Assembly (NCBI RefSeq): GCF_014217335.1
Contig: NZ_CP060092.1
Span: 2,187,501-2,251,500 of the forward strand
Source of the DNA: Teredinibacter purpureus
Lineage (GTDB): Bacteria; Pseudomonadota; Gammaproteobacteria; Pseudomonadales; Cellvibrionaceae
DNA: 64,000 nt
Reading direction: 5' to 3'
Shown piece by piece: positions 57,151 to 64,000 of the stretch. Under the pieces are notes generated by a model. It did not search any database, was not told the DNA's origin, and saw only the letters and a list, made by a program, of their open reading frames with translations. Positions within the stretch are counted from its first letter, which is position 1. The number at the start of each line of letters is the position of its first letter. The position numbers and the translations under genes were made by a program.

Positions 57151-58104
57151 ATGACTGAAAAATATCGTGTAAATTACAAACAATATTTGAAGGCCGAAAA
57201 CGCTTTTGGGAAGGTGGCTGTTCTTTATGGCGGCACTTCGGCTGAGCGCGAGATATCACTTAAAAGCGGAGCTGCTGTTGAGCGAGGCCTGAGGGCGATG
57301 GGAATAGCCGCCACGGCCTATGATATACGTGAAAATGCGATAGAGCAGATTCTCTCGCTTGAATTCGATCGCGCGTTTATAGCGCTGCACGGCGCTGGCG
57401 GCGAAGACGGTAAAATCCAAGCCGTACTTGATTTAATGGGTAAGCCGTATACGGGCAGCCGTCATACCGCTTCAGCAATAGCAATGGACAAATTAAAAAC
57501 CAAGCAAATTTGGTTGTCTGAAGGTTTGTCAACACCACGCTATCACGTGGTAAAAAATGATTCTGATATGCAAGCGATAATCACGAGCCTCGGTGGCACT
57601 GTGTTTGTAAAGCCCGTACGCGAAGGGTCTAGTATTGGTATGTGTACCGCTGATTCCGCCAGCGCCCTAGTTAAGGCTTTTGAGTACGCCAATGGATTCG
57701 ATCACTTAGTTTTGGCCGAGCAAAAAATTACAGGTGCAGAGTTTTCGGTTGCAATTTTAAATGGGCAAGCACTCGAGCCGGTTGAGTTGGAAACTGATAA
57801 TGATTTTTATGATTACGACGCAAAATACCAGTCGAACAATACGCGTTATAAATGCCCGTCTAGCTTAAGTGTAGAGCAACTCGCCGAGATAAAAGCGTTG
57901 GCGGTTCGGGCCTTTGACTCGATTGGTTGTGAGGGGTGGGGTCGTGTGGATGTAATGCAAGATGAGTGTGGAGCGTTTTATCTCTTAGAGGTGAACACTG
58001 TTCCCGGCATGACCGATCATAGTTTGGTGCCAATGGCAGCCAAGGCCGAAGGAATAGATTTTAGCCGTTTGGTAACGGAAATATTGACGCTAACGCTGGA
58101 TTAG
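57151..58104 (+). CDS. ddl: D-alanine-D-alanine ligase
   Basis: 317 residues, ATP-grasp fold. FGKVAVLYGGTSAEREISLKSG, ALHGAGGEDGKIQAVLDLMGKPYTG, the KPVREGSSIGM loop and LLEVNTVPGMTDHSLVPMAA are present. It starts 4 bp after the murC stop. The N-terminal 17 residues before FGKVAV are slightly longer than in E. coli DdlB. Confidence 0.98.
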   Translation: MTEKYRVNYKQYLKAENAFGKVAVLYGGTSAEREISLKSGAAVERGLRAMGIAATAYDIRENAIEQILSLEFDRAFIALHGAGGEDGKIQAVLDLMGKPYTGSRHTASAIAMDKLKTKQIWLSEGLSTPRYHVVKNDSDMQAIITSLGGTVFVKPVREGSSIGMCTADSASALVKAFEYANGFDHLVLAEQKITGAEFSVAILNGQALEPVELETDNDFYDYDAKYQSNNTRYKCPSSLSVEQLAEIKALAVRAFDSIGCEGWGRVDVMQDECGAFYLLEVNTVPGMTDHSLVPMAAKAEGIDFSRLVTEILTLTLD

Positions 58105-58142
58105 CGACGAGACAATAATGGTAACGGTATTTTGGGCGGTGT

Positions 58143-58979
58143 ATGTCTTTAGATCGAAAGCGAGGAGTAAAGCGTGAGCGTACGCTTAAGCCACGTCGCG
58201 CAGCAAGCGATTCGGTCAAAGGTGCTGTAAAAAAGTCAAAGGGTGATAGCAGTAGTGGCGCTATTTATCCGCGTAGCATGCGTTTTTTGAGGTTTTGTTT
58301 TTTTATAGGGTTCAGTGGTTTTGTATTCTATTTTGTGAATTGGAAAGAGCTGTATAGCAAGTTTCAATCCTTGGTTAACAAGCCCGTTGCGAATATTGTC
58401 GTCAAGGGAGAATTTACGTACTTATCCCAGAAGAATATTCAAAAGATGGTAATGGACCAAATTAGCAGTAACTTCGTTGATGTTAATTTGGTTGATTTAC
58501 AGTTGCGATTACAGATAGAGCCTTGGGTTAAATCGGCGAGTGTTCAGCGCAGTTGGCCAGATGGTTTGTTGATTGAAGTGAATGAAGAAAAACCGATAGC
58601 CCGTTGGGCTGATGATGCGTTTATTAGCAACGAGGGTGCAGTAATAGTTATTGACGAGAATGTTTCGTTGAGCCATTTGCCTCGTTTAGCTGGGCCTTTA
58701 AACGAGAGTTTGGCCATTACGCGCACTTATTTGGAAATGACTGAACTGTTTGCAAGTCGAAAATTGGTGCTTACGGGCGTGAATGTAGATGAAACAATGG
58801 CGTGGTCTATTAGTTTGAAAAACGGAATTGAAATAGTATTTGGCCAATATGATGTGTTGACCAAGTTACGCAATTTCTTATTGGTATACGATACAAATTT
58901 GCAGCCCGACATAGGTCGCGTAAAACGGGTCGATATGCGTTACGAAAGCGGCATGGCAGTGGCCTGGCGACTAGACTAA
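58143..58979 (+). CDS. ftsQ: Cell division protein FtsQ
   Basis: 278 residues. A basic cytoplasmic tail (about 1-45, rich in K and R) precedes one membrane segment (about 47-65). A POTRA domain follows (about 75-150, IVVKGEFTYLSQKNIQKMV), then the FtsQ beta domain. A scaffold for FtsL and FtsB in the divisome. It lies 38 bp after ddl, before ftsA. Confidence 0.97.
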   Translation: MSLDRKRGVKRERTLKPRRAASDSVKGAVKKSKGDSSSGAIYPRSMRFLRFCFFIGFSGFVFYFVNWKELYSKFQSLVNKPVANIVVKGEFTYLSQKNIQKMVMDQISSNFVDVNLVDLQLRLQIEPWVKSASVQRSWPDGLLIEVNEEKPIARWADDAFISNEGAVIVIDENVSLSHLPRLAGPLNESLAITRTYLEMTELFASRKLVLTGVNVDETMAWSISLKNGIEIVFGQYDVLTKLRNFLLVYDTNLQPDIGRVKRVDMRYESGMAVAWRLD

Positions 58980-59046
58980 AAAAGTCCCGATAGGCATATT
59001 CGAGCAGCAGACGGTGAACAAATTAAAATAAACGGCGGGTAATTAA

Positions 59047-60273
59047 ATGGCACATTCGAGCGGGGGACGCATGATTGTTGGCCTGGATATAGGGACATCC
59101 AAGGTAGTTGCGATTGTAGGGGAAATATCAGCCGAAACAGAACTATCGGTTGTAGGAATTGGTTCGCATAAATCTGTCGGTATGAAAAAAGGCGTGGTCG
59201 TCAATATTGAATCGACGGTGCAATCTATTCAGCGCGCGATTGAAGAAGCTGAGTTAATGGCTGGGTGTGAAATTCACTCTGTCTACGTTGGTATTGCGGG
59301 TAGCCATATTCGTAGCCTTAACTCTCACGGCATTGTTGCGATCAAAGATCGGGAAGTGTTCGCACAAGATCTTGATCGAGTCATCGACGCAGCCCAAGCG
59401 GTTGCTATACCTGCGGACCAGAAAATTTTACATATATTGCCGCAGGAATATTTAATTGATGAGCAAGAAGGTGTTAAAGAGCCGCTAGGAATGTCGGGTG
59501 TTCGCTTGGAAGCGAAGGTTCATCTAGTGACCTGTGCCGTAAATGCGGCTCAGAATATTGAAAAATGTATTCGCCGTTGTGGCTTAGAAGTTGAAGACGT
59601 CATCCTAGAGCAGTTAGCATCAGCTTATTCCGTACTAACAGAAGATGAAAAAGAATTGGGAGTGTGCTTGGTCGATATTGGAGGCGGTACTACGGATATC
59701 GCAATCTTTACCGAAGGCGCTATTCGCCATACGGGTGTAATCCCTATAGCGGGAGACCAAGTGACGAATGATATTGCAATGGCATTGCGAACACCCACGC
59801 AATACGCAGAAGAAATTAAGATAAAGTATGCTTGTGCACTTGCAAAATTAACTGGAGCCGAAGAAACAATAAAAGTACCTAGTGTTGGCGATAGGCCTGC
59901 ACGAAACTTGTCCAGGCAAGCCCTCGCTGAAGTGGTAGAACCGCGTTATGACGAACTGTTTACACTCGTGCAGTCAGAGTTGCGTCGCAGTGGGTTTGAG
60001 CATTTAGTTGCAGCAGGTATTGTTTTAACGGGTGGCACCTCAAAAATGGAAGGTGTTATTGAGTTAGCAGAAGAAATATTTCATATGCCCGTACGGTTAG
60101 GGGCACCCACTAATATTAGTGGGCTGAAAGATATTGTTGATAATCCTATTTACTCGACCGGCGTAGGTTTGCTCATTTACGGTATGCATCAAAATGGCGA
60201 GAGTGTATACGGTGCCGAGCAGGGTGAAAGTTTTATTAGTCGGTTGAAATCTTGGTTTCAACGAAACTTGTAA
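59047..60273 (+). CDS. ftsA: Cell division actin-like protein FtsA
   Basis: 408 residues. IVGLDIGTSKVVAIVGE is phosphate loop 1 and CLVDIGGGTTDIAIF loop 2; AAGIVLTGGTSKMEG is the adenosine motif. The C-terminal amphipathic helix (ISRLKSWFQRNL) binds the membrane and tethers FtsZ. It lies 67 bp after ftsQ and 76 bp before ftsZ. Confidence 0.99.
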   Translation: MAHSSGGRMIVGLDIGTSKVVAIVGEISAETELSVVGIGSHKSVGMKKGVVVNIESTVQSIQRAIEEAELMAGCEIHSVYVGIAGSHIRSLNSHGIVAIKDREVFAQDLDRVIDAAQAVAIPADQKILHILPQEYLIDEQEGVKEPLGMSGVRLEAKVHLVTCAVNAAQNIEKCIRRCGLEVEDVILEQLASAYSVLTEDEKELGVCLVDIGGGTTDIAIFTEGAIRHTGVIPIAGDQVTNDIAMALRTPTQYAEEIKIKYACALAKLTGAEETIKVPSVGDRPARNLSRQALAEVVEPRYDELFTLVQSELRRSGFEHLVAAGIVLTGGTSKMEGVIELAEEIFHMPVRLGAPTNISGLKDIVDNPIYSTGVGLLIYGMHQNGESVYGAEQGESFISRLKSWFQRNL

Positions 60274-60296
60274 TTTAGAAATTTGATGCAGCGAAA

Positions 60297-60324
60297 TTGA
60301 CGTTGCATTAATGGTAGTCAAAAT
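60297..60324 (+). promoter_or_regulatory. Possible ftsZ promoter
   Basis: TTGACG (60297-60302) and CAAAAT (60319-60324) with a 16-bp spacer, in the gap between ftsA and ftsZ. The -35 is good and the -10 imperfect. ftsZ commonly has extra promoters close to it in other bacteria. Confidence 0.35.
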
Positions 60325-60349
60325 CAAGGGGATAAAGAGGGGAACTCTT

Positions 60350-61510
60350 ATGTTTGAATTAGTTGATAGTATTCCGCAGAACGCGGTTATCAAAGTTGTA
60401 GGTGTTGGCGGCGGCGGCGGTAACGCTGTAAAGCATATGATTACAAACGCTGTAGATGGCGTTGAATTTATATGTGCAAACACTGACGCTCAAGCTTTGA
60501 AAGATGTTGATGCAAGAACGGTTTTACAGCTTGGCCATTGCATTACCAAGGGCCTTGGCGCAGGCGCAAATCCACAGATCGGCCGCGAGGCCGCGCTTGA
60601 AGATCGTGAACGTATTATCGAGGTGCTGGAAGGCGCTGACATGGTGTTCATTACGGCCGGTATGGGCGGTGGTACTGGTACGGGTGGTGCTCCCGTTGTC
60701 GCGGAAATTGCTAAAGAACTCGGTATTCTAACGGTTGCGGTTGTAACCAAGCCGTTTCCGTTTGAAGGGCGCAAGCGCATGGCGATCGCAGATGAGGGTA
60801 TTAAGCAATTACAAGATCGCGTTGACTCACTGATCACGATACCTAACGAAAAGCTTTTGGCTGTATTGGGTAAAGCTACGACACTTCTTGATGCGTTTAA
60901 AGCTGCGAATGATGTGTTGTTAGGCGCAGTGCAAGGCATAGCAGATTTGATTATTCGGCCTGGTATGATCAACGTGGATTTTGCCGATGTTCGCACGGTA
61001 ATGTCTGAAATGGGTATGGCAATGATGGGAAGTGGCAGCTCGACCGGTGAAAACCGTGCGCGAGAAGCCGCAGAAGCCGCAGTGCGCAGTCCACTATTGG
61101 AAGATGTTAATTTGCAGGGTGCGCGGGGAATTCTAGTTAATATTACAGCGGGTATGGATCTTTCCTTGGGCGAATTCACAGAGGTGGGTGATACGATTGA
61201 AGAATTTGCGTCCGGCGATGCAACGGTTGTAGTGGGTACTGTAATTGACCCAGATATGTCGAACGAGTTGCGCGTAACGGTTGTTGCAACCGGGTTAGGC
61301 GCAGGTGAGCGAGTTCAACAAGCACCACCTACAAAAGTGGTAATTGATAACACGCGCACAGCTGACGGCCGTCCGAATTATAGTGAATTGGATCGTCCTA
61401 CTATTATTCGAAATACACAGCAGACCAAGGTAGCGCCGGAAGTGGAACCACAGGAAAAAGATTTGGAATATCTCGATATTCCAGCATTTCTTCGTCGCCA
61501 AGCTGACTAA
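60350..61510 (+). CDS. ftsZ: Cell division GTPase FtsZ
   Basis: 386 residues from ATG 60350, with AGAGGGG 7 nt upstream; an ATG at 60311 is in frame but gives an atypical tail. The tubulin signature GGGTGTGGAPVVAE, the KVVGVGGGGGNAV start and the T7 loop region NVDFADVRTVM are present. The C-terminal peptide YLDIPAFLRRQAD binds FtsA and ZipA. It forms the Z ring. Confidence 0.99.
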   Translation: MFELVDSIPQNAVIKVVGVGGGGGNAVKHMITNAVDGVEFICANTDAQALKDVDARTVLQLGHCITKGLGAGANPQIGREAALEDRERIIEVLEGADMVFITAGMGGGTGTGGAPVVAEIAKELGILTVAVVTKPFPFEGRKRMAIADEGIKQLQDRVDSLITIPNEKLLAVLGKATTLLDAFKAANDVLLGAVQGIADLIIRPGMINVDFADVRTVMSEMGMAMMGSGSSTGENRAREAAEAAVRSPLLEDVNLQGARGILVNITAGMDLSLGEFTEVGDTIEEFASGDATVVVGTVIDPDMSNELRVTVVATGLGAGERVQQAPPTKVVIDNTRTADGRPNYSELDRPTIIRNTQQTKVAPEVEPQEKDLEYLDIPAFLRRQAD

Positions 61511-61545
61511 TTTTTCGTTTTATGCGAGAGAGTATGGCTCAGCTG

Positions 61546-61676
61546 AATGTGATGTAATAAATGTGATGTGTGGCGGTGAGTTCCCCGCTCTTCTTCGGCG
61601 ATGCCGGAGAACACATGGATGTGGCTGCCTCAACAGGCTCAAACTTGCAGCAGCCATGGGGTTCCCCCATGGCTGC
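61546..61676 (+). other. Structured part of the long ftsZ-lpxC gap
   Basis: A direct repeat AATGTGATGT (61546-61555 and 61560-61569) is followed by a hairpin TTCTTCGGC-GAT-GCCGGAGAA (61591-61611) with one wobble pair. ATGTGT/ACACAT could close it at the outside (61566-61571, 61611-61616). A perfect 12-bp hairpin GCAGCCATGGGG-TTC-CCCCATGGCTGC follows (61650-61676). No T tract follows either hairpin. This may be the ftsZ transcript end or a structured leader of lpxC. Confidence 0.6.
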
Positions 61677-61721
61677 GCACTATAGGACGTTATCTGACGT
61701 GCGCTCTATGTTTGAAGTAGT

Positions 61722-61752
61722 TTGAAGGTGTGAAGTCGATTGAAGATATAAT
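61722..61752 (+). promoter_or_regulatory. Possible lpxC promoter
   Basis: A perfect -10 TATAAT at 61747-61752, with TTGAAG at 61722-61727 as a -35 at a long 19-bp spacing. It would give an lpxC leader of about 310 nt. No gene is seen in the rest of 61753-62069. Confidence 0.4.
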
Positions 61753-62069
61753 GACGGGCCTAATTTATCTTAATTTGGCGCGTTAGCGCTCAAAATTTGA
61801 CGTAATACGACGTTTGATCTAGCAAAAGTGGTAACCTCAACATCGTTCAGGAGAGAGGTTCACGCTGAACCGAATGGGCTCTCAATAGTCTGAAATAGAG
61901 TCTTTTTATATCGCTCGAGCTTGGATCGGTATTATCGAGATTACCCCTGAACAAAAGTATGAATAGTAGCGGTCAATATTGGTTAAATAATGGTCAGATA
62001 GGTTGGTTTGGCGTATGCGTTCTGTTATTATGCGCGCCGCTTTCCAGCCTACCTTTGAGACACGATTGA

Positions 62070-62984
62070 ATGATAAAGCAACGAACACTGAAAAATGAAA
62101 TCAGAGCGACCGGTGTTGGTCTACACACAGGACAAAAGGTGTATTTAACCCTGCGTCCCGCACCGATTGATGCTGGTATCGTCTTTCGACGAGTGGATTT
62201 AAGTCCCGTTGTAGAGATTGAAGCTAAGGCTGAAAATGTAGGGGACACCACACTTTCTACTACGTTAGTAAATGGTGACGTTCGCGTCTCTACCGTTGAA
62301 CATTTACTTTCTGCAATGGCCGGGCTCGGTATCGACAACGCCATTATTGAAGTGAGTGCTGACGAAGTACCTATTATGGACGGCAGTGCGGGCCCATTTG
62401 TATTTCTAATTCAGTCCGCGGGTATCCAAGAGCAGGCTGCCCCTAAGAAGTTTATACGTATTAAGAAAAAGGTAGTTGTGAGAGACGGCGATAAAGAAGC
62501 CGCTTTCCTACCTTTTAATGGTTTTAAGGTTACTTTTGCAATTGAATTTGATCACCCTGTGTTCAAAGGGCGTAAATTAGATGCTACCGTAGATTTTTCA
62601 AGCACATCGTTCGTTAAAGAAGTTTCACGTGCACGTACTTTCGGTTTTATGCATGAAATAGAATATTTACGCTCCAAAGGGCTCGCCAAAGGTGGAAGTG
62701 TCGATAACGCTATTGTGGTCGATAAGTATCGAATTTTAAACGATGATGGTTTGCGCTATGAAGATGAGTTTGTAAAGCATAAGGTTCTCGATGCTATCGG
62801 CGATCTTTATCTGCTGGGCACCAGCTTAATAGGCGAATTTAAAGCGTTTAAGTCCGGTCATGGTTTGAACAATAAGTCGCTTAGAGAGTTGATCAAACAG
62901 AAAGACGCGTGGGAAGTGGTGACCTTTGAAGATGATGAAGAAGCGCCTATATCCTATGTAAAGCCTTTGATGGCGGTTTCATAG
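62070..62984 (+). CDS. lpxC: UDP-3-O-acyl-N-acetylglucosamine deacetylase LpxC
   Basis: 304 residues. Zinc enzyme of the committed step of lipid A synthesis. [19 protein letters not shown] is the typical N-terminus. Zinc and active-site segments: [55 protein letters not shown] and the histidine in [10 protein letters not shown]. Last gene of the canonical cluster. Confidence 0.99.
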   Translation: MIKQRTLKNEIRATGVGLHTGQKVYLTLRPAPIDAGIVFRRVDLSPVVEIEAKAENVGDTTLSTTLVNGDVRVSTVEHLLSAMAGLGIDNAIIEVSADEVPIMDGSAGPFVFLIQSAGIQEQAAPKKFIRIKKKVVVRDGDKEAAFLPFNGFKVTFAIEFDHPVFKGRKLDATVDFSSTSFVKEVSRARTFGFMHEIEYLRSKGLAKGGSVDNAIVVDKYRILNDDGLRYEDEFVKHKVLDAIGDLYLLGTSLIGEFKAFKSGHGLNNKSLRELIKQKDAWEVVTFEDDEEAPISYVKPLMAVS

Positions 62985-63029
62985 CCTGCAGGCTGTTGGT
63001 CAAATTTACGAAATTAAGAATAAAAAAGA

Positions 63030-63036
63030 CTATAAT
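63030..63036 (+). promoter_or_regulatory. Possible -10 box upstream of the M23 peptidase gene
   Basis: TATAAT at 63031-63036 in the 284-bp gap after lpxC. No convincing -35 is present at 15-19 bp. The rest of 62985-63268 shows no gene. Confidence 0.25.
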
Positions 63037-63268
63037 CCGTATCCAAAATGCATATGGAGTTGATGTTTCGTGGTTAGGTGTGCCATAGTTCGGTGCAATA
63101 GTTGACCGACTGCATCTGATGGACGAGTGGGCTTGCCAGTTTGCTCGCCGTGCACAACTATTAATATAAAGTGACGGAATCACATAGTATTCTCTGTCTC
63201 TGGTAATGCAATCTTCCAGAAACGAATACGTCAATCGTAACAACAGGCACCAGCGTGCAGATTAATCG

Positions 63269-64000
63269 ATGAAAATAATCGTAGTGAGTAAGCGCCACGG
63301 TAGCACCCGCAGTTTTACGCTGGGTGGTTGGACGCGTGCGTTACTCTCTGCCTGTATGGTAGGTATTCCGGTCGGAGCTGCCACCTTGGCTGTTACGCAC
63401 TTCGCTAATAATGATGCCAATGATGTTCTAACTCCAGATGCCACTCAAGCGTGGACGGAATCTTTGGCGTTGCAACAGCAGCAAGTTGAAGAAGCGCAGT
63501 ATTTTACAGAGAAAAAACTTGCCGCTATAACCTTACGTGTTGCCGAACTTCAAGCTCGATTGGTGCGTTTAGACGCACTTGGCGAACGTTTGACGTCGAT
63601 GGCAAAATTGGATAATGGTGAGTTTGACTTCAGCCGAGTGCCCGCGTTGGGTGGGCCAGAGCAGAATATAGACGGCGCTAATTACGCTGCACCCGAATTT
63701 AAATTGGTGTTAGAACAGCTCGGCGAACAAATCGACGACCGCCGACAGCAGCTCGATACATTAGAAGCCTTAATGGCTAAGCGTAAATTACAGAACGATG
63801 TATTTCTGGCTGGCCGCCCTATAAAAAAAGGGTGGATGTCTTCTCGGTATGGTCGCCGTAGCGATCCGTTTAACGGTCGGATAGCATGGCATGCTGGTGT
63901 TGATTTTGCCGGTAAAGAAGGTTCAGATATCGTTGCGGTTGCCGCTGGGGTTGTAACGTGGTCTGGTGAGCGTTACGGCTATGGTGAGATGGTTGAAGTT
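63269..64000 (+). CDS. M23-family peptidoglycan endopeptidase, 5' part
   Basis: 244 codons from ATG 63269 to the window edge without a stop. A hydrophobic N-terminal segment (about 24-45) is followed by a coiled coil (about 68-105) and the start of an M23/LytM domain: GRRSDPFNGRIAWHAGVDF, with the first zinc ligand histidine, then VAVAAGVVTWSG. A peptidase of this family follows lpxC in Pseudomonas as well. It probably hydrolyses peptide cross-links in the periplasm; the rest of the active site is outside the window. Confidence 0.92.
   Translation, partial: MKIIVVSKRHGSTRSFTLGGWTRALLSACMVGIPVGAATLAVTHFANNDANDVLTPDATQAWTESLALQQQQVEEAQYFTEKKLAAITLRVAELQARLVRLDALGERLTSMAKLDNGEFDFSRVPALGGPEQNIDGANYAAPEFKLVLEQLGEQIDDRRQQLDTLEALMAKRKLQNDVFLAGRPIKKGWMSSRYGRRSDPFNGRIAWHAGVDFAGKEGSDIVAVAAGVVTWSGERYGYGEMVEV

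Noticed and set aside
60490..61179. Open frame of 229 codons opposite ftsZ
   Set aside because: It is a mirror of ftsZ codon structure, rich in Ser/Ala/Pro, with no domain or ribosome site.
1..64000. tRNA genes, insertion sequences or prophage genes
   Set aside because: I recognised none: no transposase or integrase motifs, and no tRNA-like cloverleaf with the T-loop consensus stood out.

Overview
The window looks like chromosome from a gammaproteobacterium related to Pseudomonas and the Cellvibrionaceae. This placement is inferred from gene order (dsbD-aroQ-accB-accC-prmA-DUF3426-dusB-fis-purH-purD, and a complete division/cell-wall cluster from mraZ to lpxC) and from the protein sequences; no search was run. 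GC content is moderate and most genes have Shine-Dalgarno starts.

Region 1 (1-7506) is a type I-F CRISPR-Cas locus. It holds the last codons of csy1, then csy2, csy3 and csy4 (cas6f), a likely terminator, a leader of about 290 bp, and an array of 73 repeats of 28 bp and 72 spacers. The array sits on a 60-bp grid broken by one 33-nt spacer. One spacer is tandemly duplicated, and the last repeat is degenerate and followed by a 7-nt repeat stub. cas1 and cas2-3 lie outside the window.

Region 2 (7666-10382) is accessory: an exported metal-dependent amidohydrolase, then a convergent Xre/DUF2384 antitoxin and RES-domain toxin pair in which the toxin GTG start directly abuts the antitoxin stop.

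Region 3 (10549-22300, all minus strand) is a core metabolic block: dsbD, aroQ, accB, accC, a strong terminator hairpin, prmA, a zinc-ribbon/DUF3426 protein, dusB, fis, purH and purD. A long imperfect inverted repeat lies between purH and purD.

Region 4 (22522-31099) holds a lipoprotein, a LapD-like protein with degenerate GGDEF and EAL domains, a PCu(A)C copper chaperone, a DUF2333 protein, a convergent PfkB-family kinase, and a DUF1631-PilZ pair. Two of these loci suggest cyclic-di-GMP signalling.

Region 5 (31125-39424) carries hemL, a ThiD-like protein that has lost the catalytic GTGC motif, hemJ and a CLC channel on the minus strand. On the plus strand are argC, a coiled-coil protein, a bactofilin, erpA, a DsrE-like exported protein and the RNase P RNA gene.

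Region 6 (39763-44179) is a PAS-PAS hybrid histidine kinase and a TonB-dependent receptor, sitting between rnpB and the division cluster.

Region 7 (44433-64000) is the dcw cluster: a promoter with overlapping MraZ boxes, mraZ, rsmH, ftsL, ftsI, murE, murF, mraY, murD, ftsW, murG, murC, ddl, ftsQ, ftsA, ftsZ, a 559-bp structured gap, lpxC, and the start of an M23 peptidase that runs off the window. Genes from ftsI to murG overlap or nearly abut, so they are probably translated as one operon.

I did not find a clearly new multi-gene system. The best leads are the details of the CRISPR array, the zero-gap Xre-RES module, the ThiD-like protein without its catalytic cysteine, the SSQ motif in FtsI, and the structured ftsZ-lpxC interval.
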